Source: Listeria swaminathanii (GTDB lineage: Bacteria > Bacillota > Bacilli > Lactobacillales > Listeriaceae). From it: a DNA stretch of 64,000 nt. The stretch spans positions 458,791-522,790 of the forward strand of contig NZ_JAATOD010000002.1 in NCBI RefSeq assembly GCF_014229645.1. Reading direction: 5' to 3'. Both the position numbers and the translations under genes were made by a program. Shown here piece by piece: positions 45,530 to 53,751 of this stretch. The notes beneath the pieces are model-generated. The model was not told the origin of the DNA. It did not search any database and was given only the letters and a program-made list of their open reading frames with translations. Positions within the stretch are counted from its first letter, which is position 1; the number at the start of each line of letters is the position of its first letter.

Positions 45530-47482
45530 TTACCACTCTAATTGGAAACTAGATTCAATTGCTAGCAAGTTGTCCCGATAGACTTTCATCTCTTTTCGAG
45601 TAATCTGCCCCTTTTCAAAGTAGCGTTGAATAGTTTCACGTTCAATTTGAGAAGCTAGATCGATAGTTGTTTGTAATTCCTCATCGTCGCTCTCTTTTTT
45701 ATTTTTTCTAAAACCTAACGCTCGCTCAAAATTCATTAAATAAAGAGAAATAATTTCCGGGTTAAATTCAGTGGTGTTTAGTTCTTGTAGTTTTTGGATC
45801 ACAAATTGATTATTTTCATTTTGTAGTTTAGCGCGCTCCTTCCTGCGCTCTTCAAAAGAAAGTGGCACAATACGGAAATCACGAAAGCTATGACTTAAAA
45901 GCTGACGGTATCTTATTCTTGCCCGATATTTCTCTGCTCTTGTTTGGACATAAAGTCGTTTTCCAAGGCGCATCATCAATGATAACCCAACGCCGGTATC
46001 AATTTTTCGTTCAAAAACTAACCTTCTAGTATTTTCAAGTTGCCATTCTTGTGTTAACCTCCGAAGCTCTTTCTCGGTAGCACTCACTTCTTTATGCTCC
46101 ATCAAAGAAAAAATTCGGTCATTATACATATTTAATACTTTATTCATTTCAACTGTGTTTTCATCTGTTTTATAGGCTTGTAGTTGCTTCACGATATCTC
46201 GAAGTAGCGCGATGTCTGTCGTATGATCCGCCGTCACTACATCTTTTTTCGCTGCAAAAAGTGGTAACGTGAAATTGGCCAAAAGTAGCGTCGTAATAAT
46301 GACTCCAGCAGCAATAAAAATCAGCAAATCCCGTTCAGGAAAAGCATCGCCATTTCCAAGCACAAACGGTAAAGAAAGCGCACTGACTAAGGTTATCGTT
46401 CCACGGACACCTGCCACAGTATATAAAAAAGTATTTTTCAATCTACTAACTAAATCAACTTTCGGATTTTCCTCGTAATTACGGAAGAATAAAATCCATA
46501 AAAAGCGAAGACCTAACAGTAAAGCGGTAATTCCCAAAATATACACAAACAGCATACTTTTATGTATACTTGCATCTTGCCAAATTGCCGTCATAATTTG
46601 CGGCAACTGTGTCCCAAGTAAAACGAACACCAACCCATTTAAACTAAAAATTATCACTGACCAAGTATTCTTAGAAAGCAAGTTCAATTGGGCAATTTCA
46701 GGGTTCATTTTTTTATAACTAAGTGAATGCACCATTCCACCACTAACTACAGCTAAAATTCCGTTCACACCAACTTTTTCCGCCACCATAAAAATTAAAA
46801 ATGGCAACAAAATTTCCATTAGCATAAAAGAAGTCATATTTTCGATTCCTAGCTGGCGTAATCCCCGCATAAGCCCAATTTTTAGCACACTTAACACCGC
46901 TCCAAGCGCAATCCCACCAAGCGACAGCAGTAAAAAGCTCGTTCCCGCTGACATAAACGAGAAGGTTCCAGTTACAAGCGCCAAGACTGCAAATTGAAAT
47001 GAAACTAGTCCAGAAGCGTCATTGATAAGCGATTCGCCTTCCAAAATATGCATAATTTTATGTGGCACCCGCACCTTTTCAGCTAGCGCACCGACCGCAA
47101 CTGCATCCGTTGGCGCCAGTGCCGCAGCTAGCGCAAACGCGGCCGCAAAAGGTATCGCCGGAATTAAGTAATGAATAAACGCCCCTAAAATCCCAACCGT
47201 TACAAACACTAACCCGATTGATAGCGATAAAATAGCCTTACGATTTTTCCATAATGATTTTTTATCCGTACTCGCACCATCATTAAAAAGTATTGGTGCC
47301 ATAAACAGTAACAAAAACAGCTCCGGATTTAAATCCATTGTATGTTCTCCAAGTGGAATTGCTAAAATAATCCCTAGCAACACCTGAATTAAAGGCACCG
47401 CAATACTCGGCAAAAATCGACTCAACACATTAGATAAAAACACTGCACTCAACATTAATAAAATCAGTTCAAATATCTCCAT
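45530..47482 (-). CDS. Na+/H+ antiporter, CPA1 (NhaP/NhaG) family
   Basis: This 650-residue protein has about 12 membrane helices in residues 1-400, with ALAPTDAVAVGAL and EGESLINDASGLVSFQ (the ND motif of CPA1 ion binding), GVRGTITL, and a long cytosolic C-terminal region (about 430-650) rich in charged coiled-coil. It probably exports Na+ or K+ in exchange for protons. I choose ATG 47482, after GAGGG; the frame is open to 47605 through a non-hydrophobic stretch. The small frameshifted gene follows after 2 bp. Confidence 0.92.
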   Translation of the reverse strand: MEIFELILLMLSAVFLSNVLSRFLPSIAVPLIQVLLGIILAIPLGEHTMDLNPELFLLLFMAPILFNDGASTDKKSLWKNRKAILSLSIGLVFVTVGILGAFIHYLIPAIPFAAAFALAAALAPTDAVAVGALAEKVRVPHKIMHILEGESLINDASGLVSFQFAVLALVTGTFSFMSAGTSFLLLSLGGIALGAVLSVLKIGLMRGLRQLGIENMTSFMLMEILLPFLIFMVAEKVGVNGILAVVSGGMVHSLSYKKMNPEIAQLNLLSKNTWSVIIFSLNGLVFVLLGTQLPQIMTAIWQDASIHKSMLFVYILGITALLLGLRFLWILFFRNYEENPKVDLVSRLKNTFLYTVAGVRGTITLVSALSLPFVLGNGDAFPERDLLIFIAAGVIITTLLLANFTLPLFAAKKDVVTADHTTDIALLRDIVKQLQAYKTDENTVEMNKVLNMYNDRIFSLMEHKEVSATEKELRRLTQEWQLENTRRLVFERKIDTGVGLSLMMRLGKRLYVQTRAEKYRARIRYRQLLSHSFRDFRIVPLSFEERRKERAKLQNENNQFVIQKLQELNTTEFNPEIISLYLMNFERALGFRKNKKESDDEELQTTIDLASQIERETIQRYFEKGQITRKEMKVYRDNLLAIESSFQLEW

Positions 47483-47611
47483 TAATACATCCCTCGTTCC
47501 CGTCTCCATGCCAACACGACCAATCCCCGAGCGTGGCATTTCTTCCGTTCTCATATTAGCAAAAAAACTTTTCGGAAACATCCGTCTCTGTATGGAGTTT
47601 TTCACTTATGT

Positions 47612-49210
47612 TCACTTTTTTTGGTACACAATTTGTTCATCAACAACCGTCATCATCACAGGTATATCGCGAAGTTCCACGTGTTCTAGCCGAAATGGAT
47701 CTTCTGCTAAAATCGTAAAATCAGCTACAAATCCTGGCGCAATTTTTCCACGTGTATCCGTTTTATAACTCGCAAACGCGGCACCTTTTGTATATAACTG
47801 AATGGCTTCAAATACAGTAAGCGCCTGTTCCGGCCAATATGTTGTGCCGTCCAAATCCGCATTCGCAGTCCTCGTAACAGCCGCATGAATTCCCCAGAAC
47901 GGATTCGGCACTTCAATCGGCGCATCACTCCCACCAGCTAACGGAAACCCCGCGTCTAAAAGGGACTTCCAAGCAAAAGCAAACGGCGGATGATTTTCGC
48001 CAAGCACATCTACAGCCCACGGAAGATCACTAGCCATAAATTGTGGCTGTACATCAAATAATACAGGCAATCCCGCGGCTTCTGCTATTAGTTCTTCTGT
48101 TAGCCAAGGTGTGTGAATTAGTCTATCGTATTGGCCTTTTTTAGGTGGATGTGCCAGTAAAGTACGAATCACATTGGCAAAAGCTTGATCTCCTAAAATA
48201 TGAATCGCCACAGGCAACCCTGCTTTTCTTGCCGTTTTAACTAACTCTTCAAAAGCCTCATCGGAATGAATTTGCAGACCTTTTTCATTCGGATTATCCG
48301 CGTATCCCGCACTCATTAACGCCGTCCGAGAGCCAACTGTTCCATCATAGAAAATTTTCATAGCTCCTAATTCTAAAAATGCATCACCACTTACAAAACT
48401 TTCTTTAGAAGCCGAAAAAGCAGCTAGTTCCGCATGGTGAATGAGTAGATGCGCACGAAATGGTAATTGATGCGCACCAACTGTGTTTCGAAAAGCAGCC
48501 AATGTCGACTCAAATCCGGTGAAATAATGTAAATCTTCCGAGTGGGCTCCGGTAACTCCTTTAGACCATAGATCCGTTATTGCGAGTTTTAACCAAGCGT
48601 TTAATTCAGACGATGTAGCCGCTGGAAAGGCATCTATCGCTAAAGTGGTGGCATTATCTCGTAAAACACCCGTAAAGCACCCTGCTTCATCACAAACAAT
48701 TTCACCTCCGCCATCAAAACCAGTTTCCGAAAAATCCGTAATCTCTGCGCGTAATGCCGAATTTATCGACACGCTATGGTAATCAATCCGCCTCACTAAA
48801 ATCGGGTTCGTTTTACTTACTGCATCCAAATCAGCTAAAGAAATCAATGTTTGTTCATCAGACCATTTATTTTCATCATAACCTTCTACAAACAACCACT
48901 CATCACTTGCAAGTTGTTTTGTTCGTTCCGCAACAAGGGACAATGCTTCCTTTTTGGTCGCCGTCTGGTTTAAATTCAGTCGTTCCAAAGCTTGTCCATA
49001 CCAAAGCAAATGAATATGCGCATCAACAAATCCTGGAAATACCACGTTTCCTTCCAAATCAATCGTTTCTGTGATTTCTGCTGCATATTGTTTTTCCAAC
49101 TCCGCCTTTTCTCCAACCGCGCAAATATAACCATTTTCCGTTAAGACTGCAGAAACTTGATCTCCTTCTGCCGTCATTTGATAGAATGTACCATTTTTCC
49201 ATAATTTCAT
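47612..49210 (-). CDS. Amidohydrolase family protein (YtcJ-like)
   Basis: This 532-residue metal-dependent amidohydrolase (amidohydrolase_3) has VVFPGFVDAHIHLLWYG (HxH metal site), GAHSEDLHYF, AIHILGDQAFANVI, GGSDAPIEVPNPFWGIHAAVTR and a C-terminal composite domain with GKIAPGFVADFTILAEDP. Substrate unknown. It follows an MFS transporter by 3 bp, so the transporter may import its substrate. Confidence 0.92.
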   Translation of the reverse strand: MKLWKNGTFYQMTAEGDQVSAVLTENGYICAVGEKAELEKQYAAEITETIDLEGNVVFPGFVDAHIHLLWYGQALERLNLNQTATKKEALSLVAERTKQLASDEWLFVEGYDENKWSDEQTLISLADLDAVSKTNPILVRRIDYHSVSINSALRAEITDFSETGFDGGGEIVCDEAGCFTGVLRDNATTLAIDAFPAATSSELNAWLKLAITDLWSKGVTGAHSEDLHYFTGFESTLAAFRNTVGAHQLPFRAHLLIHHAELAAFSASKESFVSGDAFLELGAMKIFYDGTVGSRTALMSAGYADNPNEKGLQIHSDEAFEELVKTARKAGLPVAIHILGDQAFANVIRTLLAHPPKKGQYDRLIHTPWLTEELIAEAAGLPVLFDVQPQFMASDLPWAVDVLGENHPPFAFAWKSLLDAGFPLAGGSDAPIEVPNPFWGIHAAVTRTANADLDGTTYWPEQALTVFEAIQLYTKGAAFASYKTDTRGKIAPGFVADFTILAEDPFRLEHVELRDIPVMMTVVDEQIVYQKK

Positions 49211-49213
49211 TTT

Positions 49214-50455
49214 TTATTCCCCCTGATTGACGGAAATTTTCATGGCAGCTTTTTCTTGTTGGTCCTTTTTCTGTAGAATTTGTTGTAAAGTGATGCTAAT
49301 TAGCGCGCATCCAAGTAAAATAAATGCGCCAATGAATAACGCTTTGATGCCGCCAAGATTTTGAACAACGATTGCGCCTAAAAATGGTGCAAGCATTCGA
49401 GCGGCTGTTGCCATCCCGTTCACAAGTCCTTGATACAAACCAGCTGCCCCTTTTGGTGCAAGTTGGTAAGCAATCGTTGGAATCGCTGGCCATGCAAACA
49501 TCTCGCCGATTGTTAAGAAAGTCATCCCTAGCACAAAACCACTATACGCACTTGCATTCATTGCAACGACAAAAGATAAAACAAATAATAAAATACCAAT
49601 ATAAATTTGCGCAAGTAAGTATTTTTTAAATCGGTTAACAACAGGAATTAACACCAGCTGTCCGAGCACGATAAGCGCTCCATTTAAACTCCATAAGTTT
49701 CCGTATTCGCTAGATGTTACCCCTTTTATTTCGGTCATATAAGTAGATAAATTCGACTGCCACTGCACGTGCGGCAATTGGCAAAGTAAATAAGTAAGCA
49801 GCAATAGCACAAAAGAGCATAGTGCGAGTTTGGTTGGAAATTCTCGTTTTGCTCCTTTTTTACGATGTTTCGTTTCGGCGCTTACCTTCTCTGATTTCCA
49901 GTCAATCTTATGGAAATAGAAGAAAAAGTATGCCGCAAAAGCAATCGCAAATACAAAAGAACCGATGTATACTTGGCTCATTCCTTGTTTCGCTAAAAGT
50001 CCTGCGAGCAGTGGCCCAATCGCAACTCCAATATTTTGCGCCACATAAATTGCATTAAACCCAGTTCTCCCACCAGTTGGATGCGTTAATCCTGCAGCTG
50101 CATAAAGACCTGAGAAAACCATCCCCATCGCGATCCCCACTGCCCATAAATTCCAAATAAAGAACGGAAATCCGTGAAAGAAGCATAACGAAGCTGTTGA
50201 AAGCACTAAGATAATTGTGCCAATTGTAAGCGAAATAAAACCAGAAAAACGGTCGAAAATAAGTCCACCGATAATACTAGAAATAATACCTACTCCTGAA
50301 TTAATCAATAATACTAATGAAGCATTCGTTGTCGACATGCCCAATTCTTGCGTCATGTAAATCATATTGAAAGGCCAAATAAACGAGAGCCCTGTATATA
50401 GTAACACCATTCCAATAATAACAATCCATAAATCTTTTGGTAACCATTTTGTCAT
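49214..50455 (-). CDS. MFS transporter (DHA-type, 12 TM)
   Basis: This 413-residue major facilitator protein has motif A-like GGLIFDRFSGFISLTIG between helices 2 and 3 and about 12 membrane helices. It resembles YttB/MdtG-type drug or solute transporters. It forms a two-gene operon with the amidohydrolase. Whether it is an efflux pump or an importer is not decidable. Confidence 0.9.
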   Translation of the reverse strand: MTKWLPKDLWIVIIGMVLLYTGLSFIWPFNMIYMTQELGMSTTNASLVLLINSGVGIISSIIGGLIFDRFSGFISLTIGTIILVLSTASLCFFHGFPFFIWNLWAVGIAMGMVFSGLYAAAGLTHPTGGRTGFNAIYVAQNIGVAIGPLLAGLLAKQGMSQVYIGSFVFAIAFAAYFFFYFHKIDWKSEKVSAETKHRKKGAKREFPTKLALCSFVLLLLTYLLCQLPHVQWQSNLSTYMTEIKGVTSSEYGNLWSLNGALIVLGQLVLIPVVNRFKKYLLAQIYIGILLFVLSFVVAMNASAYSGFVLGMTFLTIGEMFAWPAIPTIAYQLAPKGAAGLYQGLVNGMATAARMLAPFLGAIVVQNLGGIKALFIGAFILLGCALISITLQQILQKKDQQEKAAMKISVNQGE

Positions 50456-50655
50456 TTCCTACACTTTCCCTTCATTAAAACTCACCTTTTTTAGGTTATC
50501 ACACCCAACCACTTTCGAAAAGAAAAATTTCACCAAAAAACCACCTAGCAAAATTTGCTGGTGGCTAATAAGGGACTGGCGATAAATCCCTATCATGGTT
50601 ACTTCTAAGTGTACTATGAATTCGACTTTTTGTCTTTGCTAATATAGGAAATATT
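50456..50655. other. Intergenic stretch, with terminator at 50533-50564
   Basis: The stem CCACCAGCAAA / TTTGCTAGGTGG, followed by TTTTTT on the reverse strand, ends transcription from the Crp-like gene. I see no further gene here; the MFS promoter should lie between 50460 and 50530. Confidence 0.65.
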
Positions 50656-51267
50656 TCAATTAATTTTTTTTAACAATTTATCATACAATAAATCTCTCAA
50701 ATAACCATGAAACTGCGGTACATCTATTTCGAGATAATAGCCCAACTCATAAAGAATATGCTGTTTTTTCAGTTCATTAACTTGAGAAACACATATTTCT
50801 TTTGGAACTTCTTGCATGATTTCTTGGCGAAAAAAGTCTTGTGCTATTTTCCAAGAGTTTGTATGAAGTCTATGCGGCATTTCAGTAATAAACCACTTAA
50901 TGCAATCCTCTTTTCTTCTATTTAAAAAGTTCATTTCTATGGCAGCTAAATCTTCAACATGCACATTGCCCATGATTTTCAATATATCGGCTACATATGC
51001 TAAAGGAATTTTCCAAGCTACGGTTTTGCAAAGCGGCCGAATTTTTGTTGCTTCTCGAGTAAAACCAAGAATAGTCCCTTTTCCCCAAGAACTGTTTCTT
51101 TGGGCAAATTGCGTTACCTCGCCTTCATCAATTGCGTAAACATATTCACTGTTTTCTGGGCAATCAATGATTTCATCCTCGTCCCAATAGACTAGTTCTG
51201 CTACTTCTTGAAACCTTGGATTATTTGTCAAAGTAAGCATTAATTCCATAGTAAACTTTTCTTGCAT
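50656..51267 (-). CDS. Divergent Crp/Fnr-like protein (uncertain)
   Basis: This 203-residue protein has an N-terminal region compatible with a cyclic-nucleotide-binding-type beta barrel (AELVYWDEDEIIDCPENSEYVYAIDEGEV; GKGTILGF), a long central helix (YVADILKIMGNVHVEDLAAIEMNFLNRRKE) and a C-terminal part that might be a winged helix. Listeria carries several PrfA/Crp-like paralogues of this size. No clear Crp DNA-recognition helix is visible, so a regulatory role is a guess. It starts at ATG 51267, after GAGGCGGG. Confidence 0.55.
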   Translation of the reverse strand: MQEKFTMELMLTLTNNPRFQEVAELVYWDEDEIIDCPENSEYVYAIDEGEVTQFAQRNSSWGKGTILGFTREATKIRPLCKTVAWKIPLAYVADILKIMGNVHVEDLAAIEMNFLNRRKEDCIKWFITEMPHRLHTNSWKIAQDFFRQEIMQEVPKEICVSQVNELKKQHILYELGYYLEIDVPQFHGYLRDLLYDKLLKKIN

Positions 51268-51319
51268 ATATCCCGCCTCCTCAAAATCATTGCGCCATCG
51301 CAACTTCCTTTATCATAAT

Positions 51320-51368
51320 AAAAAAAAAGCGAGTGATAAGTTCTCAAAGAACCTTCTCCTCGCTTCTT
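51320..51368 (-). terminator. Terminator of the HdeD-like gene
   Basis: On the reverse strand GCGAG and CTCGC close an outer stem, with GTTCT / AGAAC inside, followed by TTTTTTTTT. Confidence 0.8.
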
Positions 51369-51456
51369 TTGTCCATTTTGTGACAAAATTACTTATGTTA
51401 TTTTTACAACGTTAACTTTTTAACATTTTATCGAAAAATAATATAAAAATTTATCT

Positions 51457-51987
51457 TTACTTTTTAGAGTCCCCTTTACGAATAACCCACCAAAGTGAAA
51501 GGCAAGTAACTCCTTGAAGAACAAAAAACAAGCCGAGGATAATACCAATTGCGATCGCTACTAATGTATTGGTAAACAAGGAAATAACCGCAATGATTAT
51601 CCCTATAATTCCCATAATTAGCAGTAATGTCCACCCCGGAAAACCTTTTACAGCAAAAGCCGTTAAAATTTTCAAAATGGCGGATGCTAATATCCAAATC
51701 GCGAATATAATAATGAAAATACGTTCAGCTATATTCGACTCAAAAATGGCAAAACCGCCGACAAGGATAGATAAAATCCCATCAAGCATTATCCATTTGG
51801 AAATGCTCCAATATTTACTCTCGCCAAAATAAGAAATAACTTCATTGATCCCATTTAATACTAAAATTATCCCAATAAAAATAGTTAGTGCTTGTAGCGA
51901 TGTGCTTGGATTAAACATTAAGTAAATCCCAAGACCAATCATCACCACACCGAGAATTAAAACAAAATAAGTGTATATTTTTCTCAT
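51457..51987 (-). CDS. HdeD/DUF308 family membrane protein
   Basis: This 176-residue protein has six membrane helices arranged in three repeated pairs, with GLGIYLMFNPSTSLQALTIFIGIILVLNGI as the first repeat. HdeD family members are linked to acid resistance in enterobacteria, but the function is poorly defined in Firmicutes. AGAGGGGG lies 8 nt upstream. It follows the NagB-like gene by 16 bp. Confidence 0.9.
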   Translation of the reverse strand: MRKIYTYFVLILGVVMIGLGIYLMFNPSTSLQALTIFIGIILVLNGINEVISYFGESKYWSISKWIMLDGILSILVGGFAIFESNIAERIFIIIFAIWILASAILKILTAFAVKGFPGWTLLLIMGIIGIIIAVISLFTNTLVAIAIGIILGLFFVLQGVTCLSLWWVIRKGDSKK

Positions 51988-52003
51988 ATCTTCGCCCCCT
52001 CTT

Positions 52004-52735
52004 TTAATGGTTAGTTAGTAATGATCCTGCCGCTTCATCAATAATAAATACTACATTCGGATGGTTTTGTAAAATCGATGCTGGACAACTTTCGTCAATT
52101 GGTCCCTCAAGTAATCCTTTGACCGCCTCAGCTTTACGCTCACCAGAAGCAGTTACTAAGATTTGTTTGGCATCCATCATATCCGCTAGCCCAAGTGTAA
52201 GCATTTGGGACGGCGCTTCGTCTTCTTTTAAGTTGTTATACATAATTGTGCTTTTAATAGTAGATTCATCGCTATCTGCTAAAAATAAGCGTGCGTCAAA
52301 TGGCGTCCCTGGCTCGTTTGCGCCAAGATGTCCATTTACTCCTAAGCCTAAAATTTGTAAATCGCGCTCATTTTCAGCCAAAATTTTCTTATAACGAGCA
52401 ATCTCGTCTGTGAAATCAGCTAAACTTCCATCTAACAATTCTACTCTTTTTGGCATTTTGGTAATTAAGTCATAGAATTTTTGGTGCATGTACGTGTAAA
52501 CCGTGAAAGAATCATCGCGCTTTGCCACATATTCATCCAAATTCATTAAAAATACTTTTTCGATTGGAATTTCACCGGCATTAATTCCTTTGACAAGCCC
52601 CTCGAACATACCATCAAAACTAGCTCCTGTTGTTGTATTGATAACTGGATTGTCGTTTTCAGTAATGACTTGTTTAACAACTTCCAGTGCTTCTTGTGAC
52701 ATTTCTGTATAAGTTTTTGTTCTGATTAATTTCAT
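52004..52735 (-). CDS. Glucosamine-6-phosphate deaminase/isomerase family protein (NagB paralogue)
   Basis: This 243-residue protein has the NagB/6-phosphogluconolactonase fold with VINTTTGASFDGMFEGL (phosphate loop), FLMNLDEYV (Asp67) and LGLGVNGHLGANEPGTPF. Compared with E. coli NagB, the His136 and Glu141 equivalents of the catalytic triad are kept but Asp141 is replaced by Asn134. This suggests altered chemistry or substrate. It lies between an HAD phosphatase and an HdeD-like gene, not beside nagA. Confidence 0.85.
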   Translation of the reverse strand: MKLIRTKTYTEMSQEALEVVKQVITENDNPVINTTTGASFDGMFEGLVKGINAGEIPIEKVFLMNLDEYVAKRDDSFTVYTYMHQKFYDLITKMPKRVELLDGSLADFTDEIARYKKILAENERDLQILGLGVNGHLGANEPGTPFDARLFLADSDESTIKSTIMYNNLKEDEAPSQMLTLGLADMMDAKQILVTASGERKAEAVKGLLEGPIDESCPASILQNHPNVVFIIDEAAGSLLTNH

Positions 52736-52780
52736 TAAAAAATCCCCCTCTATATGCTTTCATTACCCGAACTATCATTT

Positions 52781-53626
52781 CTAAATCAAGCCATGTTTTT
52801 GGAAACTAGCAAATAGGCCGTCTTCGTCTACTGATTTAGTTATATCATCAGCCAGTTGTTTTAATCCTTCTTTGGCGTTCCCCATTGCAATACCAGTTTC
52901 ACAGTATGTGAGCATCTCCGCATCATTCATACCGTCACCAATGCCAATCGTGTCTTTTTGATTGCCACCAGTATGCTTAAGCAGAAACTCAATTGCCGTC
53001 GCTTTATGAATATCTGGAACCATTAATTCGCCACTGTCATCACCAAAAATCGGCACAGTACAATGCATTACTTCGAACTTACCGCTAAATTCTTTTTTAA
53101 TATCTTCAAAAGGAACAGCTTTATTTTCCAAGAAACAAGCTTTGTTCACATCAGTACGATAAAGATTTGTTTCACCGTACGTTAACCCTTGGACAAATGG
53201 ATGTGGGTTGTTCACTTTTTTCTCACGTGCGATTGGGTCGTTTTCCACATCACCATACACTAATTTATCTAAACGGGCTTCAAGATTTGGACTAGCAAAC
53301 AGCCCCCCATTTGATTCTAAATAAAAGTCTAATTCTTTTTCCGTAAAGAAATCTACCATATGAACGACATCTTCATCCGCTACTTTTTTATGATAAATAA
53401 TTTCGTCATCTACTTCAATGTAGCCACCACCAGCACCGATAATACCATCAAAACCTATTGATAAAATGGAATCATATAGTTCGGGTTTTGAACGTCCTGT
53501 ACATAAATATACTTGATGTCCATTGTTACGTGCTTGAATGATTGCTGTTCTTGCAGATTCTGGAACAAGTCCATCATCACTTACAAGCGTGCCATCCACA
53601 TCTACAAATACTATTTTTTTCATCAT
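52781..53626 (-). CDS. Cof-type HAD-IIB hydrolase
   Basis: This 281-residue phosphatase has motif I VFVDVDGTLVSDDG, motif II YLCTGRSKPEL, a motif III lysine (HKATAIEFL) and motif IV IGIGDGMNDAEMLTYCETGIAMGNA. The cap domain lies between about residues 85 and 195. ATG 53626 has AGAGG 6 nt upstream and is followed by a second ATG. It is 45 bp before the NagB-like gene on the same strand, so the pair could act on one sugar phosphate. Confidence 0.9.
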   Translation of the reverse strand: MMKKIVFVDVDGTLVSDDGLVPESARTAIIQARNNGHQVYLCTGRSKPELYDSILSIGFDGIIGAGGGYIEVDDEIIYHKKVADEDVVHMVDFFTEKELDFYLESNGGLFASPNLEARLDKLVYGDVENDPIAREKKVNNPHPFVQGLTYGETNLYRTDVNKACFLENKAVPFEDIKKEFSGKFEVMHCTVPIFGDDSGELMVPDIHKATAIEFLLKHTGGNQKDTIGIGDGMNDAEMLTYCETGIAMGNAKEGLKQLADDITKSVDEDGLFASFQKHGLI

Positions 53627-53700
53627 GTAATACCTCTTTTCGCTCGTTAATAGTTTAATTATAGCATTTCTTTGCTGGGAAGGCGCCCCATTATATAACA

Positions 53701-53740
53701 AAAAAAGCAAGATTCCCATTTTCAGGAAATCTTGCTTTTT
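53701..53740. terminator. Bidirectional terminator
   Basis: The stem AAAAGCAAGATT / AATCTTGCTTTT is followed by TTTTT on the forward strand. On the reverse it ends the yhgE-like transcript. Confidence 0.85.
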
Positions 53741-53751
53741 GACTTATTTGT

